64,000 nt of DNA from CAVVXX01 sp052389895 (GTDB taxonomy: Bacteria; Pseudomonadota; Alphaproteobacteria; Micropepsales; Micropepsaceae). This document shows positions 17,525-26,524 of the stretch, piece by piece; position 1 is the stretch's first letter, and each line of letters begins with the position of its first letter. Made by a program: the position numbers and the translations under genes. Location of the stretch: contig JBQTHM010000008.1 in assembly GCA_052389895.1 (NCBI GenBank), positions 109,815-173,814 on the forward strand, read 5' to 3'. Below the pieces are notes generated by a model that was not told the DNA's origin, searched no databases, and was given only the letters and a program-made list of their open reading frames with translations.

Positions 17525-20500
17525 CTACCTGGCGGTTGCCATGCCGGGAACGCGCGCACGCTCCTTGGAGTGGTCCTCGGCCAGCAGCAGATAGGTGGCC
17601 GGCACAACGAACAGCGTGAACAGCGTGCCGATGGAAATGCCGGTCGAAATGACCAGACCCATGGCGAAGCGCGCCGCCGCGCCCGCGCCTGAGGCCAGCA
17701 GCAGCGGCACAACGCCCAGCACCATGGCCGCTGTCGTCATCAGGATGGGCCTGAGGCGGATGCCCGCCGCCGCTTCCACCGCCTCGCGCTTGGACAGGCC
17801 CTCGCGCTGCAAGCGGTTGGCGAATTCGACGATCAGGATGCCGTGCTTGCTGATAAGGCCCATCAGGGTGACGAGGCCGACCTCGGTGTAGATGTTGAGC
17901 GTTGACCCGCCTACGCCCAGGCAGATGAAAATCATGGCGCCCGCGATCGACATGGGCACCGACACCAGGATGATGAAGGGATCGCGGAAGCTTTCGAACT
18001 GCGCGGCCAGCGCCAGGAAAATGATGATCAGCGCGAATCCGAACGTGCTCAGGAACCCCGCGCTCTCCTGATAATACTGCCGCGATTGCCCGGCCGTGTC
18101 CGTATAAAAGCCGTCGGGCAGGGTTTGGCGCGCCAGCTCCTGCAGATATTCCAGCGTGTCGCCCAGCGTCTGCCCCGGCATCATGACGCCCGAAATCGTA
18201 GCCGCGTTCTGCTGCTGGAAGTGCGACAGCGACTGCGGAATGGTCTTGGTGGAAATCTTGGCGATCGTCGATAGCGGCACTAGCTGCCCGTCGCGCGTGC
18301 GCACGTAGTAGTCCAGCACCTGGTCGGGATTGAGCCGGTATTGTTGCAGCACCTGGGGCATCACGCGGTAGGCGCGGCCCTCCAGCGTGAAATAGTTCAC
18401 ATAGCCGCCGCCCAGCATGGCGGAAAGCGGCGCGCCGATATCGGCCATGGTCAGGCCGAGCAGCGCGGCCTTGTCGCGGTCGATTTCGACGGTCGCCTGC
18501 GGCTGGTCGATTTTCAGATCCGTGTCCACAAACAGGAAGCGCCCGCTCTTGCGCGTCTCCGTCAGGAACTGCTGCGTCACGTCGTAAAGCCGGTTGAAGG
18601 AATGTGTAGTCGTAATGACGAACTGAATCGGCGTGCCGAAGCCGCCGGGCAGCGAGGGCGGCTGGAAGACGGCCGCCTGAACGCCGGCATATTGCGAAAG
18701 ATCGCCGGAGACCGCCTGTACGATCTGGCTGGACGTGCGTTCGCGTTCCTCCCACGGCTTCAGCACAAGGCCGAGGAAGCCGGCGCCGGGCGCGTCCACC
18801 TGGAAGATGTTCTCGATTTCCGGATATTTGCGCAGCGTCTGATAGATGGAATCCGAATACATGACGCGCTGTTCCACCGTGGCATTCGGCGCGGACTGCA
18901 CGAAGCCGAGGATAAAGCCCTGATCTTCCTGCGGCGCGAGCTCGTTTCGCGAAAAAGTGTAGAGGAAATAGATGCTGATCAGCACAATCACGGCGAACGT
19001 CGCCGTCACGACGACCAAGTTCAGGCTGCCGTGCAGCAGGCGCTCGTACGTCGCGCGCACCCGCTCGAAGGCGTGGTCGATGTAATCGCCGAACTTGTCC
19101 TGCCAGCCCGAAGCCCTGGTCGCGTGTCCGTGCGGCTTCAGCAGGCGCGAGCACATCATGGGCGACAGCGTCAGCGCCACGATCGCCGAGACCGTTACGG
19201 TGCCCACCAGCGTGAAGGCGAACTCCGTGAACAGCGCGCCCGTGAGCCCGCCCTGGAATCCGATCGGCACATAGGCGGCGATCAGCACGACCGTCATGGC
19301 AATGATCGGTCCGCCCAGCTCGCGCGCGGCGATGATGGCCGCATCGAAGGGTTTCATGCCTTCGCTTATGTGCCGGTTGCAGTTCTCCACCACGATAATT
19401 GCGTCGTCTACGACGAGACCGATGGCGAGCACCATCGCAAGCAGCGTAAGCAGATTAATGGTGAAGGCGAGCGCAAGCATCATCACGAAAGTGCCGATGA
19501 TGGAGAGCGGAATTGCTACCACGGGGATGGCAACGGAGCGCAAGTTTCCCAGGAACAGGAAGACCACCAGCGTAACGATGGCCAACGCCTCCAGCAGCGT
19601 GGTTTCCACTTCCGTGATGGCGCTGTTCACGAATTTGGAAGAGTCGTAGACGATCTTGCCTTCGAGCCCTTGGGGGAGCTGTTTGACGATTTCTGGGAAC
19701 ACCTTGTTTATGCGGTCGAGCACGTCGATCAGGTTCGACTGCGGCGTCGTGTTCACCGCGATCACGACGGAATTGATCCCGTCGAATGTCACGCGCGTTT
19801 CGTAATTGTCGGCGCCCAGTATGACGTTTGCCACGTCCTTCAGCCGCACGATTGCGCCGTTGCTCTGGCGCACGACCAGGTTTTCGAACTCTTCCTTGCT
19901 GTGCAGGCTGGTCGATGCGTTCAGGCTGACCGAAACCATCTGACCCTTGGTGGTGCCGAGCCCGGAGATATAGTCGTTTGCGGCAAGCGCGGCGTTCACG
20001 TCGGCCGCGGTAAGTCCATAGGCGGCCAGGCGCCTGGGATCGAGCCAGACGCGCATGGCGAAGTTCTGCCCGCCAAACACCTGCACGCCCTGCACGCCGA
20101 GCACGGACTGCAACTGGGGCTGCACCACACGGGTGATGTAGTCGGTGATCTGGTTCTGCTTGAGGATGGCGCTGCGGAAGCCGATGTACATCGCGGCTGC
20201 GGCCTGGCCGGTCTGGATCGAAATGGACGGCTGCTGCGATTGCGGCGGCAGTTGATTGGTGATCGACGACACCTTGGTGCTGATTTCGGTCAGCGCCTTG
20301 TCGGCGTCATAATTGAGCTGAAGACGGGCGGTAACGGTGCTGACGCTGCTGGCGCTCTCCGAGGTGATGTAGTCGATGCCGTCGGCTTCCGAGACGGCGT
20401 TTTCGATCGGTTGCGTGATGAAGCCCGCGACGACTTCGGGGTCGGCGCCGTAATAGAAGGTCGTGACCTGAATGGTGGAATCCTGTGTGCGGGGAAATTG

Positions 20501-20608
20501 CCGCACAGGCAGGTCGAACAGCGAGCGGACGCCGAGTGCGAAGATCAGAAGGCTGATGACGGTCGCCAGAACCGGCCGCTTGATGAAGATATCGGTAAAG
20601 GTGCCCAT
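17525..20608 (-). CDS. RND (HAE1) multidrug efflux transporter, inner-membrane pump
   Basis: The 1027-residue protein is a full-length AcrB/MexB-type pump. It has an N-terminal membrane helix (FIKRPVLATVISLLIFALGV), a periplasmic porter domain, and the TM4 proton-relay pair in AIGLVVDDAIIVVEN. The second half repeats the plan, with TM10-12 near the C-terminus. It exports hydrophobic compounds using the proton gradient. The gene is the last of an OMF-MFP-RND operon, 5 bp after the adaptor gene. The substrate range is not predictable. It has no adjacent regulator unless the ArsR gene upstream is involved. Confidence 0.93.
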   Translation of the reverse strand: MGTFTDIFIKRPVLATVISLLIFALGVRSLFDLPVRQFPRTQDSTIQVTTFYYGADPEVVAGFITQPIENAVSEADGIDYITSESASSVSTVTARLQLNYDADKALTEISTKVSSITNQLPPQSQQPSISIQTGQAAAAMYIGFRSAILKQNQITDYITRVVQPQLQSVLGVQGVQVFGGQNFAMRVWLDPRRLAAYGLTAADVNAALAANDYISGLGTTKGQMVSVSLNASTSLHSKEEFENLVVRQSNGAIVRLKDVANVILGADNYETRVTFDGINSVVIAVNTTPQSNLIDVLDRINKVFPEIVKQLPQGLEGKIVYDSSKFVNSAITEVETTLLEALAIVTLVVFLFLGNLRSVAIPVVAIPLSIIGTFVMMLALAFTINLLTLLAMVLAIGLVVDDAIIVVENCNRHISEGMKPFDAAIIAARELGGPIIAMTVVLIAAYVPIGFQGGLTGALFTEFAFTLVGTVTVSAIVALTLSPMMCSRLLKPHGHATRASGWQDKFGDYIDHAFERVRATYERLLHGSLNLVVVTATFAVIVLISIYFLYTFSRNELAPQEDQGFILGFVQSAPNATVEQRVMYSDSIYQTLRKYPEIENIFQVDAPGAGFLGLVLKPWEERERTSSQIVQAVSGDLSQYAGVQAAVFQPPSLPGGFGTPIQFVITTTHSFNRLYDVTQQFLTETRKSGRFLFVDTDLKIDQPQATVEIDRDKAALLGLTMADIGAPLSAMLGGGYVNYFTLEGRAYRVMPQVLQQYRLNPDQVLDYYVRTRDGQLVPLSTIAKISTKTIPQSLSHFQQQNAATISGVMMPGQTLGDTLEYLQELARQTLPDGFYTDTAGQSRQYYQESAGFLSTFGFALIIIFLALAAQFESFRDPFIILVSVPMSIAGAMIFICLGVGGSTLNIYTEVGLVTLMGLISKHGILIVEFANRLQREGLSKREAVEAAAGIRLRPILMTTAAMVLGVVPLLLASGAGAAARFAMGLVISTGISIGTLFTLFVVPATYLLLAEDHSKERARVPGMATAR

Positions 20609-20613
20609 GCCCT

Positions 20614-21843
20614 CTAATACTCCGTCGGCGTCGGCCGCGGGTCGTTCTTCGGCTGAATCGTATTGTTGACGATCAGCGGTGTCCCGTTCTGCAGTTTCAG
20701 CTGGCCCGCGCTTACCACGACGTCGCCCTTCTTGACGCCCGATATAACCTGGATCTGGTCGCCGCGCGTCTGTCCCGTGGTCACGAAGGTCTGCCGCGCG
20801 ACCAGTTGCGGCTTGTCTTTCGTGCCCTTCTGTTCGGCTATGTACACGGTGGTGCCGTAAGGGTTGAAGGTGATCGCCGTCTGCGGAAGCGTGAGATAGC
20901 GTGCGGACTTGCCCGCTTCGATCTCAACCGTTCCGTACATGCCGGGCAGCAGCTTGTGTTCCGGATTGTAAAGCGTCGCGCGCACGGCGACGTTACGGGT
21001 TGCGGGATCCACTTTCGGATCGATGCCTGAAATTACGCCTTCGAACCGCTGATTTGGGTAGGTGTCAACGCGCGCGACCACCTTTTGATTGGTCTTGATA
21101 CGATTGAGTTCCTGCTGCGGTAGAAAGAAATCGAGATAAATGGGATCGAGCGACTGAAGCGTGACGACCACCGTTCCCGCCGGCACGAACTGGCCTACAT
21201 TCACCTGGCGGATGCCGAGGTGACCCGCGAATGGCGCAGTAATGACCTTCTTGTTCAGGTTGGCGCGCGCTTCCTCGACCTGGGCTTGAGCGCTTTTTAA
21301 ATTGGCGGCGGAGGCATCGAGCGCCGCCTTGCTGATGGCGCGAATCTGGAATTGACGCTGGTCGCGCGCATAATTGGCGGCGGCGAGTTCGGCCGCGGCC
21401 TCCAGCGCCTGCAGCCGTCCGATATCGTCGCCCGCGCGCAGGCGAAGCAGGACTTTGCCGGCCTCTACGTCGTCGCCCGAATTGAACGCAATCTCCTCCA
21501 CGATGCCGGGCAATTCGAGAGAAAGATCGGCGCCGTTCACTGCCCGCAGCGAGCCCACTGCTTCGATGCGCGGCTGCCAGGTCTGATAGTCGACCACGAC
21601 AGTGGAAACCGTTTGCGGCGGCAGGAAGCCCGACGCCATGAACATCGTCATCATGGCGCGCATGAACATCTGCCAGCCGATGACGCCGCCGAACAGGATG
21701 CCGACTACCACAAGCATGATGATCATCGCGCGGCGCTGCGGCGGCTGGCGGCGCAGAAACTCGCGCGTGCGCCGGAAGCGCGGCCAGCGCAGGCGTAGAC
21801 CTTTCGGCCAGCGGATTTTTTCGCGCAATTCGGTAAGGGTCAT
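20614..21843 (-). CDS. RND efflux periplasmic adaptor (membrane fusion protein)
   Basis: The 409-residue protein bridges the pump and the outer-membrane channel. After a basic, arginine-rich cytoplasmic N-terminus there is one membrane anchor (MIIMLVVVGILFGGVIGWQM). The lipoyl-like half motif is LSLELPGIVEEIAFNSGDDV, followed by a helical hairpin (about residues 130-185). The second lipoyl half is KVITAPFAGHLGIRQVNVGQ, then the beta-barrel and membrane-proximal domains. The gene is 18 bp downstream of the outer-membrane component gene. Confidence 0.92.
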   Translation of the reverse strand: MTLTELREKIRWPKGLRLRWPRFRRTREFLRRQPPQRRAMIIMLVVVGILFGGVIGWQMFMRAMMTMFMASGFLPPQTVSTVVVDYQTWQPRIEAVGSLRAVNGADLSLELPGIVEEIAFNSGDDVEAGKVLLRLRAGDDIGRLQALEAAAELAAANYARDQRQFQIRAISKAALDASAANLKSAQAQVEEARANLNKKVITAPFAGHLGIRQVNVGQFVPAGTVVVTLQSLDPIYLDFFLPQQELNRIKTNQKVVARVDTYPNQRFEGVISGIDPKVDPATRNVAVRATLYNPEHKLLPGMYGTVEIEAGKSARYLTLPQTAITFNPYGTTVYIAEQKGTKDKPQLVARQTFVTTGQTRGDQIQVISGVKKGDVVVSAGQLKLQNGTPLIVNNTIQPKNDPRPTPTEY

Positions 21844-21861
21844 GGGGGGCGGTACTCGTTT

Positions 21862-23352
21862 CTAGCTTGTCGGCTCACCGGTGGGCGCGGGCGTGTTCCA
21901 CCAGCCGCCGCCCAGCGCCACGTAAAGAGCTGCGGTATCTGCGTAACGCGCGGCCTGGGCCTGCACGAGCACGATGCGCGCCTGCTGCCAGGTGCGCTGC
22001 GCATCGAGCACAGACAAATAGGGAACTGCGCCAGCGCGGAATTGCTCCTGCGTCAAAAAAAGCCGCTCGCGCGCGGATTTTTCTGCGAGCACGTTTGCTT
22101 TCAGCGCTTCCGCGTCGCTTTGCAACGCGCGCAGGGCGTTTGCCACGTCGGCGAAGGCAGCCAGAACGGTGCTCTTGTATTGGGCAAACGCTCTCTCGTA
22201 TGCCGCCTTGGCGGCGCCGCGCCGGTACCAAAGCGTCCCGCCATGGAAAATCGCCTGTACGATGCTGGCGCCGAGGCTCCAGGTCACAGCGGGCGCTGAA
22301 AAGAGATCCGCCGTGCTGAGCGCCTGGCCGCCGTAACTGGCGGAAAGCGTAATCTGGGGCAGCAGATTGGCGGTGGCGACGCCCACTTCCGCGCTCGCCT
22401 GATGCAGTGCCGCCTCCGCTGCGCGCACATCGGGGCGCTGCTCGACCAGTTTCGACGGCAGGCTGACCGGGATATCGGTTGGCAGGTGCAGCTTGCCCAA
22501 GTCGAAAGCGGCGATGTTGCCCTTGCTCGGAACGCGCCCGATAAGCGCTGCGAGCTGGTTGCGCGTCTGGGCGAGCTGCTGTTCGAGCGCGGGCAGCGTC
22601 GCCTCGGTCTGTGCCAGCAGGGATTGCTGGCTCAGCACATCGGCGCGGGAAATGGCGCCCAGCTCGTATTGCTGGTTAAGCACGCCCAGCTCCTGGCGCA
22701 GCGCGCGGATGATGTCGCGCGTGGCGGCGATCTGCGCCCGCAGCGAGGCTTCCTGGATGGCGCCCGTCACCACATTGGACGTGACGGTCAGGTAGCTCGC
22801 TTGCAGACGGAACTCTTCAGCTTCCGCCGCGGCGCCTGCGGACTCCACCGCCCGTCGCGTGCCCCCGAAAACGTCAAGCAGATAGGACACGCTCACAGAC
22901 GCATTGTAGAGCGTAAATAGGGATGCCGATGCCGAGCCGGAGCCAAATTGCGCCGTGCCCAGGCGCTGACGGAAGACGGATGCGTTGGCGTCCACCTGGG
23001 GAAAGAGTGCGCCTTGCGCGGCGTAATAGTTCTGTTGCGCCTGGCGAAGCGCGGCCTGTTGCGCTTCAAGATCGGGATTTGCCCTCAGCGCCTCATCGAC
23101 CAGCGTGTCGAGCTCGCCGGACTTGTAGAGAGTCCACCAGCGTCCGGGTACGTCGGCGCCCTGAATGAACTTCTGCGCAGCGCCGCCTGTCGTGTCGGCC
23201 GATTCTGTCTCGGCAGGCAAAGGCGCTTCGGTTATGCGTTCTGCCTCGGGCGCCTCCGGGCTAAAAAAATTCGGGCCTACCGCGCATGCGGAAAGCGTAA
23301 GTCCCGCCGCGAGAGCGGCGGGAAGACACAAAGAACCCTCAACACCACTCAC
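21862..23352 (-). CDS. outer-membrane efflux lipoprotein, NodT family
   Basis: The 496-residue TolC-like channel contains two OEP repeats and conserved NodT elements (AVGPNF after the lipobox, WWTLYKSGELDTLVDEALRAN, RPDVRAAEAALHQASAEVGVA). The N-terminus reads LSAC followed by AVGPNF, a typical lipobox, so it is lipid-anchored in the outer membrane. I chose the GTG at 23352 because it gives a normal signal peptide (cysteine at about residue 23) behind an AGGAAGGGG element. The longer open frame to 23508 would bury the signal. It is the first gene of the efflux operon. Confidence 0.85.
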   Translation of the reverse strand: MSGVEGSLCLPAALAAGLTLSACAVGPNFFSPEAPEAERITEAPLPAETESADTTGGAAQKFIQGADVPGRWWTLYKSGELDTLVDEALRANPDLEAQQAALRQAQQNYYAAQGALFPQVDANASVFRQRLGTAQFGSGSASASLFTLYNASVSVSYLLDVFGGTRRAVESAGAAAEAEEFRLQASYLTVTSNVVTGAIQEASLRAQIAATRDIIRALRQELGVLNQQYELGAISRADVLSQQSLLAQTEATLPALEQQLAQTRNQLAALIGRVPSKGNIAAFDLGKLHLPTDIPVSLPSKLVEQRPDVRAAEAALHQASAEVGVATANLLPQITLSASYGGQALSTADLFSAPAVTWSLGASIVQAIFHGGTLWYRRGAAKAAYERAFAQYKSTVLAAFADVANALRALQSDAEALKANVLAEKSARERLFLTQEQFRAGAVPYLSVLDAQRTWQQARIVLVQAQAARYADTAALYVALGGGWWNTPAPTGEPTS

Positions 23353-23585
23353 GATACTTGTGCCCCTTCCTGATGGCGCTGGCTTCCCGGTAGGCGAGCG
23401 GCCGCTTGGCCGCACCCTGGCCGGACCGGAGGATGTGCCGGGAGAATAGCCATTCCGAGCGGCTTTGGTAGCGCCGGAAAGCCGCGCTGACAGGAACGTG
23501 AAATCCATTTACGGCCGCTGTCTTAAAAATGTTTGCCCAATTATTTCAATGCGAAAGGTCATGGCGCATGAATTGGTTATCGAGA

Positions 23586-24104
23586 TCACGCCAGCACGGC
23601 TGTTCCCGGCTGCGCATGGCCAATTTGGGATTCCGCCGATTTTGCATAAAGTTCAAGCAGGGCCGGCCAGCCGTTGGGCGAGTCCACGCCCGCCCGCAGC
23701 GCCTCGCCCGAGGCCGCATAGCGCTCGAAAAACCTGTGCTCCAGTTCCACGCGCGTGCGGTCCGGCGCCTCCTCTGCGAACCGCACTTCGACTTCGGTTT
23801 CCGCAGAAGGGTCGTACTGGAAAAAGCCATTGAGCTGCCATGAGAGCACAATCCGCGCCGGCGGCTCCCACACCAGCACGCGGCCGATGTCGCATTCCGA
23901 GCCATCGACTGCACGGTGATACCAGCGCCCGCCGATGCGAGGCTCGATGATCGCTTCTTTAAATGGCGCTTTGAGAATCGTGTGTGAGGTGCCGGACGGC
24001 CACCAGCGCGTCATGCCCTTTGTAAAAATGTCGAAGGCGCGTTTCCGGAGCACGTTCACGACCACCTGTTTGCGCACGGGCGCAAGCGTTTTGACATGGC
24101 TCAT
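23586..24104 (-). CDS. SRPBCC / AHSA1-like domain protein
   Basis: The 172-residue protein has the START-like SRPBCC fold seen in AHSA1-type proteins. Visible parts are the N-terminal strand and helix (AFDIFTKGMTRWWPSGTSH), the mid strands (EPRIGGRWYHRAVDGSECDI, VLVWEPPARIVLSWQLNG) and the long C-terminal helix (GWPALLELYAKSAES). Such proteins bind hydrophobic ligands, and the ligand here is unknown. The start overlaps the ArsR stop by 4 bp. Pairing of an ArsR repressor with an AHSA1-like protein is common in proteobacteria. Confidence 0.85.
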   Translation of the reverse strand: MSHVKTLAPVRKQVVVNVLRKRAFDIFTKGMTRWWPSGTSHTILKAPFKEAIIEPRIGGRWYHRAVDGSECDIGRVLVWEPPARIVLSWQLNGFFQYDPSAETEVEVRFAEEAPDRTRVELEHRFFERYAASGEALRAGVDSPNGWPALLELYAKSAESQIGHAQPGTAVLA

Positions 24105-24418
24105 TTGCGTCTCTTTCGTTCGCTGTTTTCTGCTTCGGCCTTGTAGGCGGCAAGAGCGTCGCTCCAGAACTGTTCGAGCCATTCGCGCAGCTCGGCCAGC
24201 CCTTTGCCATCGATGGCGTAGATGCGCCGCGTGCCCTGTGCGTGTTCGGCGACCAATCCCGCCGCTCGCAGCACTTTCAAATGTTGGGATACGGCGGGCC
24301 GCGAAACCGGCAGGCCCGCGGCGATGCGCCCCACCGGCGCAGGCGCCGATTTCAGCCTTTCGAAGATTTTCCGCCGGGTGGGATCGCCGAGCGCCGCCAA
24401 TGCTTCTGCGTAAGCCAT
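24101..24418 (-). CDS. ArsR-family transcriptional regulator
   Basis: This 105-residue winged-helix repressor shows ALGDPTRRKIFERL at the N-terminus and the recognition helix in VSRPAVSQHLKVLRAAGLV, then the wing AEHAQGTRRIYAID. No cysteine metal site is visible, so it is unlikely to be a classic arsenic or metal sensor. It heads the two-gene unit with the SRPBCC protein. A CTTAC/GTAAG repeat cluster sits directly upstream of its start and is the likely operator. Confidence 0.9.
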   Translation of the reverse strand: MAYAEALAALGDPTRRKIFERLKSAPAPVGRIAAGLPVSRPAVSQHLKVLRAAGLVAEHAQGTRRIYAIDGKGLAELREWLEQFWSDALAAYKAEAENSERKRRK

Positions 24419-24420
24419 AA

Positions 24421-24442
24421 CTTACCGTAAGCACGTACTTAC
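24421..24442. promoter_or_regulatory. putative ArsR operator: overlapping CTTAC/GTAAG palindromes
   Basis: Immediately upstream of the ArsR start, CTTACCGTAAG (24421-24431) is a perfect 5-bp inverted repeat. GTAAG at 24427-24431 pairs again with CTTAC at 24438-24442. The resulting tandem half-sites fit an autorepressor operator overlapping the promoter or translation start. Confidence 0.55.
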
Positions 24443-24454
24443 CGAATGTCAAGC

Positions 24455-24512
24455 GGGCAAAAAAATTCAGCCGGAGGCAGGGGGGAGCGGGGCTAGCGTC
24501 CTGCCTCCGGCT
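24455..24512 (-). terminator. intrinsic terminator of the Gly/Ala-rich protein gene
   Basis: AGCCGGAGGCAGG (24469-24481) and CCTGCCTCCGGCT (24500-24512) form a perfect 13-bp stem with an 18-nt loop. On the minus strand the stem is followed by a T-run, the complement of the A-run at 24459-24465. Confidence 0.8.
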
Positions 24513-24572
24513 GATGTGTCCGGCTCCGCGTTTATTGTACTTATCGGTCGCGAAACCGGAATTGATAACGAA

Positions 24573-24899
24573 CTAGTCGGGACGTTGGTTCGTCCTGGTC
24601 CTTTCTTCTTCCGAGTTGCCGATCGACGACTGCGTCGAACCGCTTGCCGAAACGCCGCCACTCGCCGAACTGTCGAACCCGCCGGTGCCGGCGCGCGTCT
24701 GGCCGGACGCATTGATTCCGGTGTTCGCCGAGCCGGTGGTGCTGACGCTGCCGGCGCCGGTGCGGGCATTCACGCCCGTGTTGACGCCGGCATTCGCGCC
24801 AACGCCGACCTGCGCGCCTGCGGCAAGGGCGGGCGCGGTCATCAAGGCCGCGCCAAACACGGCAACGCAAAACGCAACTGGATACACTGTCCTCATCAT
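24573..24899 (-). CDS. small exported Gly/Ala/Thr/Asn-rich protein, unknown function
   Basis: The 108-residue protein has a clear Sec signal peptide (VAFCVAVFGAALMTAPALA, cleavage after ALA). The mature part is dominated by small residues with loose GVGANAG/GVNTGVNA/GSANTGINA repeats, ending in a charged EEERTRTNQ tail. No cysteine or catalytic motif is present in the mature part. AGGAG lies 5-8 nt before two in-frame ATGs (24899 and 24896). The gene has its own terminator, so it looks like a genuine monocistronic gene. I do not recognise a family. A surface or periplasmic structural role is possible. Confidence 0.65.
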   Translation of the reverse strand: MMRTVYPVAFCVAVFGAALMTAPALAAGAQVGVGANAGVNTGVNARTGAGSVSTTGSANTGINASGQTRAGTGGFDSSASGGVSASGSTQSSIGNSEEERTRTNQRPD

Positions 24900-25166
24900 T
24901 CCTGCTCCTGGTTTGGGCTGATACACTGCAAGGAAGATCGAGGCGCGGCCCCGGCTCCCTCGCACAGAGAACAACGCCCGCCCCAGTCAAAATTTCCTCG
25001 CGCAAGAAAACAAAGACGCGCGGGATTGGTTCCGCAGAAGTTGCGGATAACCCCGCGCTGCACGCAGCCCTGCTAACCCATTGCCGGGAAACGATCTTAC
25101 CGCTGCGAGCTCATGCGCAACTGCATGTTATAAGCGTCTGTTTCCGCCGTTTACAGGGAGCTTGGC

Positions 25167-26456
25167 ATGGTAACACGCAAGGAGCCGCGAAGAGTGTCGC
25201 CGCGCGTCGCGTACTTGCTGCTGGCCGCGGCGGGCGCAGCCGGCGTGCTGGCGACAGGGCTGCTCGGAAGCTGGATGGCGGGCGCCGTTTCGATCGTCAC
25301 AATTATTGCTCTCGCATATGTTTTTTTTCGCATGCTGGCTCCGAACACGAACTACCCGGAAGCTTCCGTCGCCGGTTCGAGCGAGATGCTGCCGGCCGTC
25401 GTCCGCGAGATTTTTCAGAGCCTTGCGGACCCCATCATTGTGCTCGCGGCGTCCGGCCATGTCGTTTTCGCCAACCGCGCCTCGCAGGCGATTTTGGGGT
25501 CCCAGCTTGCACGCAAGCACATTGCGGCCGTCTTGCGCGCGCCCGCCGTGCTTGAGGCGGTGGACCGGGTGCAGACGGGCGGCGACAGCGAAACTGTCGC
25601 ATTCGGTTTCCTGGTGCCGGTGGAACGCCATTTCGAGGCCTTCGTTGCGCGAGCCGGGCAAGGCGCCGGACCGCACCTGGTGCTGATCCAGTTGCACGAT
25701 CTGACCGCGGTGCGCCGTTCCGAGCAGATGCGCGCCGACTTCGTGGCAAATGTCAGCCATGAGTTGCGCACCCCGCTCGCCGCAGTCGGCGGCTTTGTCG
25801 ATACGCTGCGTGGGCACGCCAGAGAGGACGACGCGGCTCGCGAACGCTTTCTCGAAATCATGAGCGAGGAAACCAGCCGCATGCGCCGGCTGATCGACGA
25901 TCTGCTGTCGCTGACGCGCATTGAGCTGAACGAGCACAATCCGCCGCAAGGTCTCGTGGATCTTGCTGCCGTCGCGCGCGACGCGGCAGCGGCGCTTGCT
26001 CCGATCGCCTTGTCCGAAGGGGTCAAGCTTGATGTCGCGCGGCACGATCGCCTGGCGGTTAAGGGCGATCGCGACGAGCTGATTCAGGTGATGCAGAACC
26101 TTATGCACAATGCGATCAAGTACGGAAAACGGCATGGACGCGTGCAAGTCAGCCTTGGCCGTGCCGGCGACGGTCTTGCCTATGCCGCGGTCGCCGACGA
26201 AGGCGAAGGCATTCCGCGCGAGGCGATCCCGCGCCTTACAGAACGCTTTTTCCGGGTGGACGCGAGGCAAAGCCGCGAGCGGGGCGGCACAGGCTTGGGC
26301 CTCGCTATCGTGAAGCACATCATGAACCGCCATCAGGGGCGCTTGCAGATCGAAAGCACGCCGGGCAAGGGCAGTACGTTCACTGTTATTCTTCCGGTAG
26401 CCCCGGAATTCGCACAGGATTCGGACGCGACAGCCGCCAATGTCATGAAAATGTAA
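25167..26456 (+). CDS. phoR: phosphate regulon sensor histidine kinase PhoR
   Basis: The 429-residue kinase has two N-terminal membrane helices (about residues 14-57), a PAS-like segment (about 80-180), a HisKA domain with the phospho-accepting histidine in NVSHELRTPL (His198), and an HATPase domain with the N-box QNLMHNAIKYG, EGEGIP and GGTGLGLAIVKHI. It senses phosphate status with PhoU and phosphorylates PhoB. The genes phoU and phoB follow on the same strand, but pstSCAB, which lies between phoR and phoU in many alphaproteobacteria, is absent here. Confidence 0.92.
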   Translation: MVTRKEPRRVSPRVAYLLLAAAGAAGVLATGLLGSWMAGAVSIVTIIALAYVFFRMLAPNTNYPEASVAGSSEMLPAVVREIFQSLADPIIVLAASGHVVFANRASQAILGSQLARKHIAAVLRAPAVLEAVDRVQTGGDSETVAFGFLVPVERHFEAFVARAGQGAGPHLVLIQLHDLTAVRRSEQMRADFVANVSHELRTPLAAVGGFVDTLRGHAREDDAARERFLEIMSEETSRMRRLIDDLLSLTRIELNEHNPPQGLVDLAAVARDAAAALAPIALSEGVKLDVARHDRLAVKGDRDELIQVMQNLMHNAIKYGKRHGRVQVSLGRAGDGLAYAAVADEGEGIPREAIPRLTERFFRVDARQSRERGGTGLGLAIVKHIMNRHQGRLQIESTPGKGSTFTVILPVAPEFAQDSDATAANVMKM

Positions 26457-26468
26457 TAGTATTGTCGC
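26440..26468 (+). promoter_or_regulatory. candidate Pho box before phoU
   Basis: Three 7-bp direct repeats, ATGTCAT, ATGTAAT and TTGTCGC, start at 26440, 26451 and 26462, an 11-bp period. This matches the PhoB-site layout of CTGTCAT-like units with 4-bp spacers, although the last unit is weak. It overlaps the last codons of phoR and ends 56 bp before phoU, so it could drive a separate phoU-phoB promoter. Confidence 0.5.
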
Positions 26469-26524
26469 AGAGGATTGGCCGAAGCGACCTATCCACTGCC
26501 AGGCCGGCAGGTCAGGAACGCGGC

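Noticed and set aside
18341..20617. 758-codon open frame on the plus strand
   Set aside because: It mirrors the RND pump gene codon by codon on the other strand and shows no domain motif.
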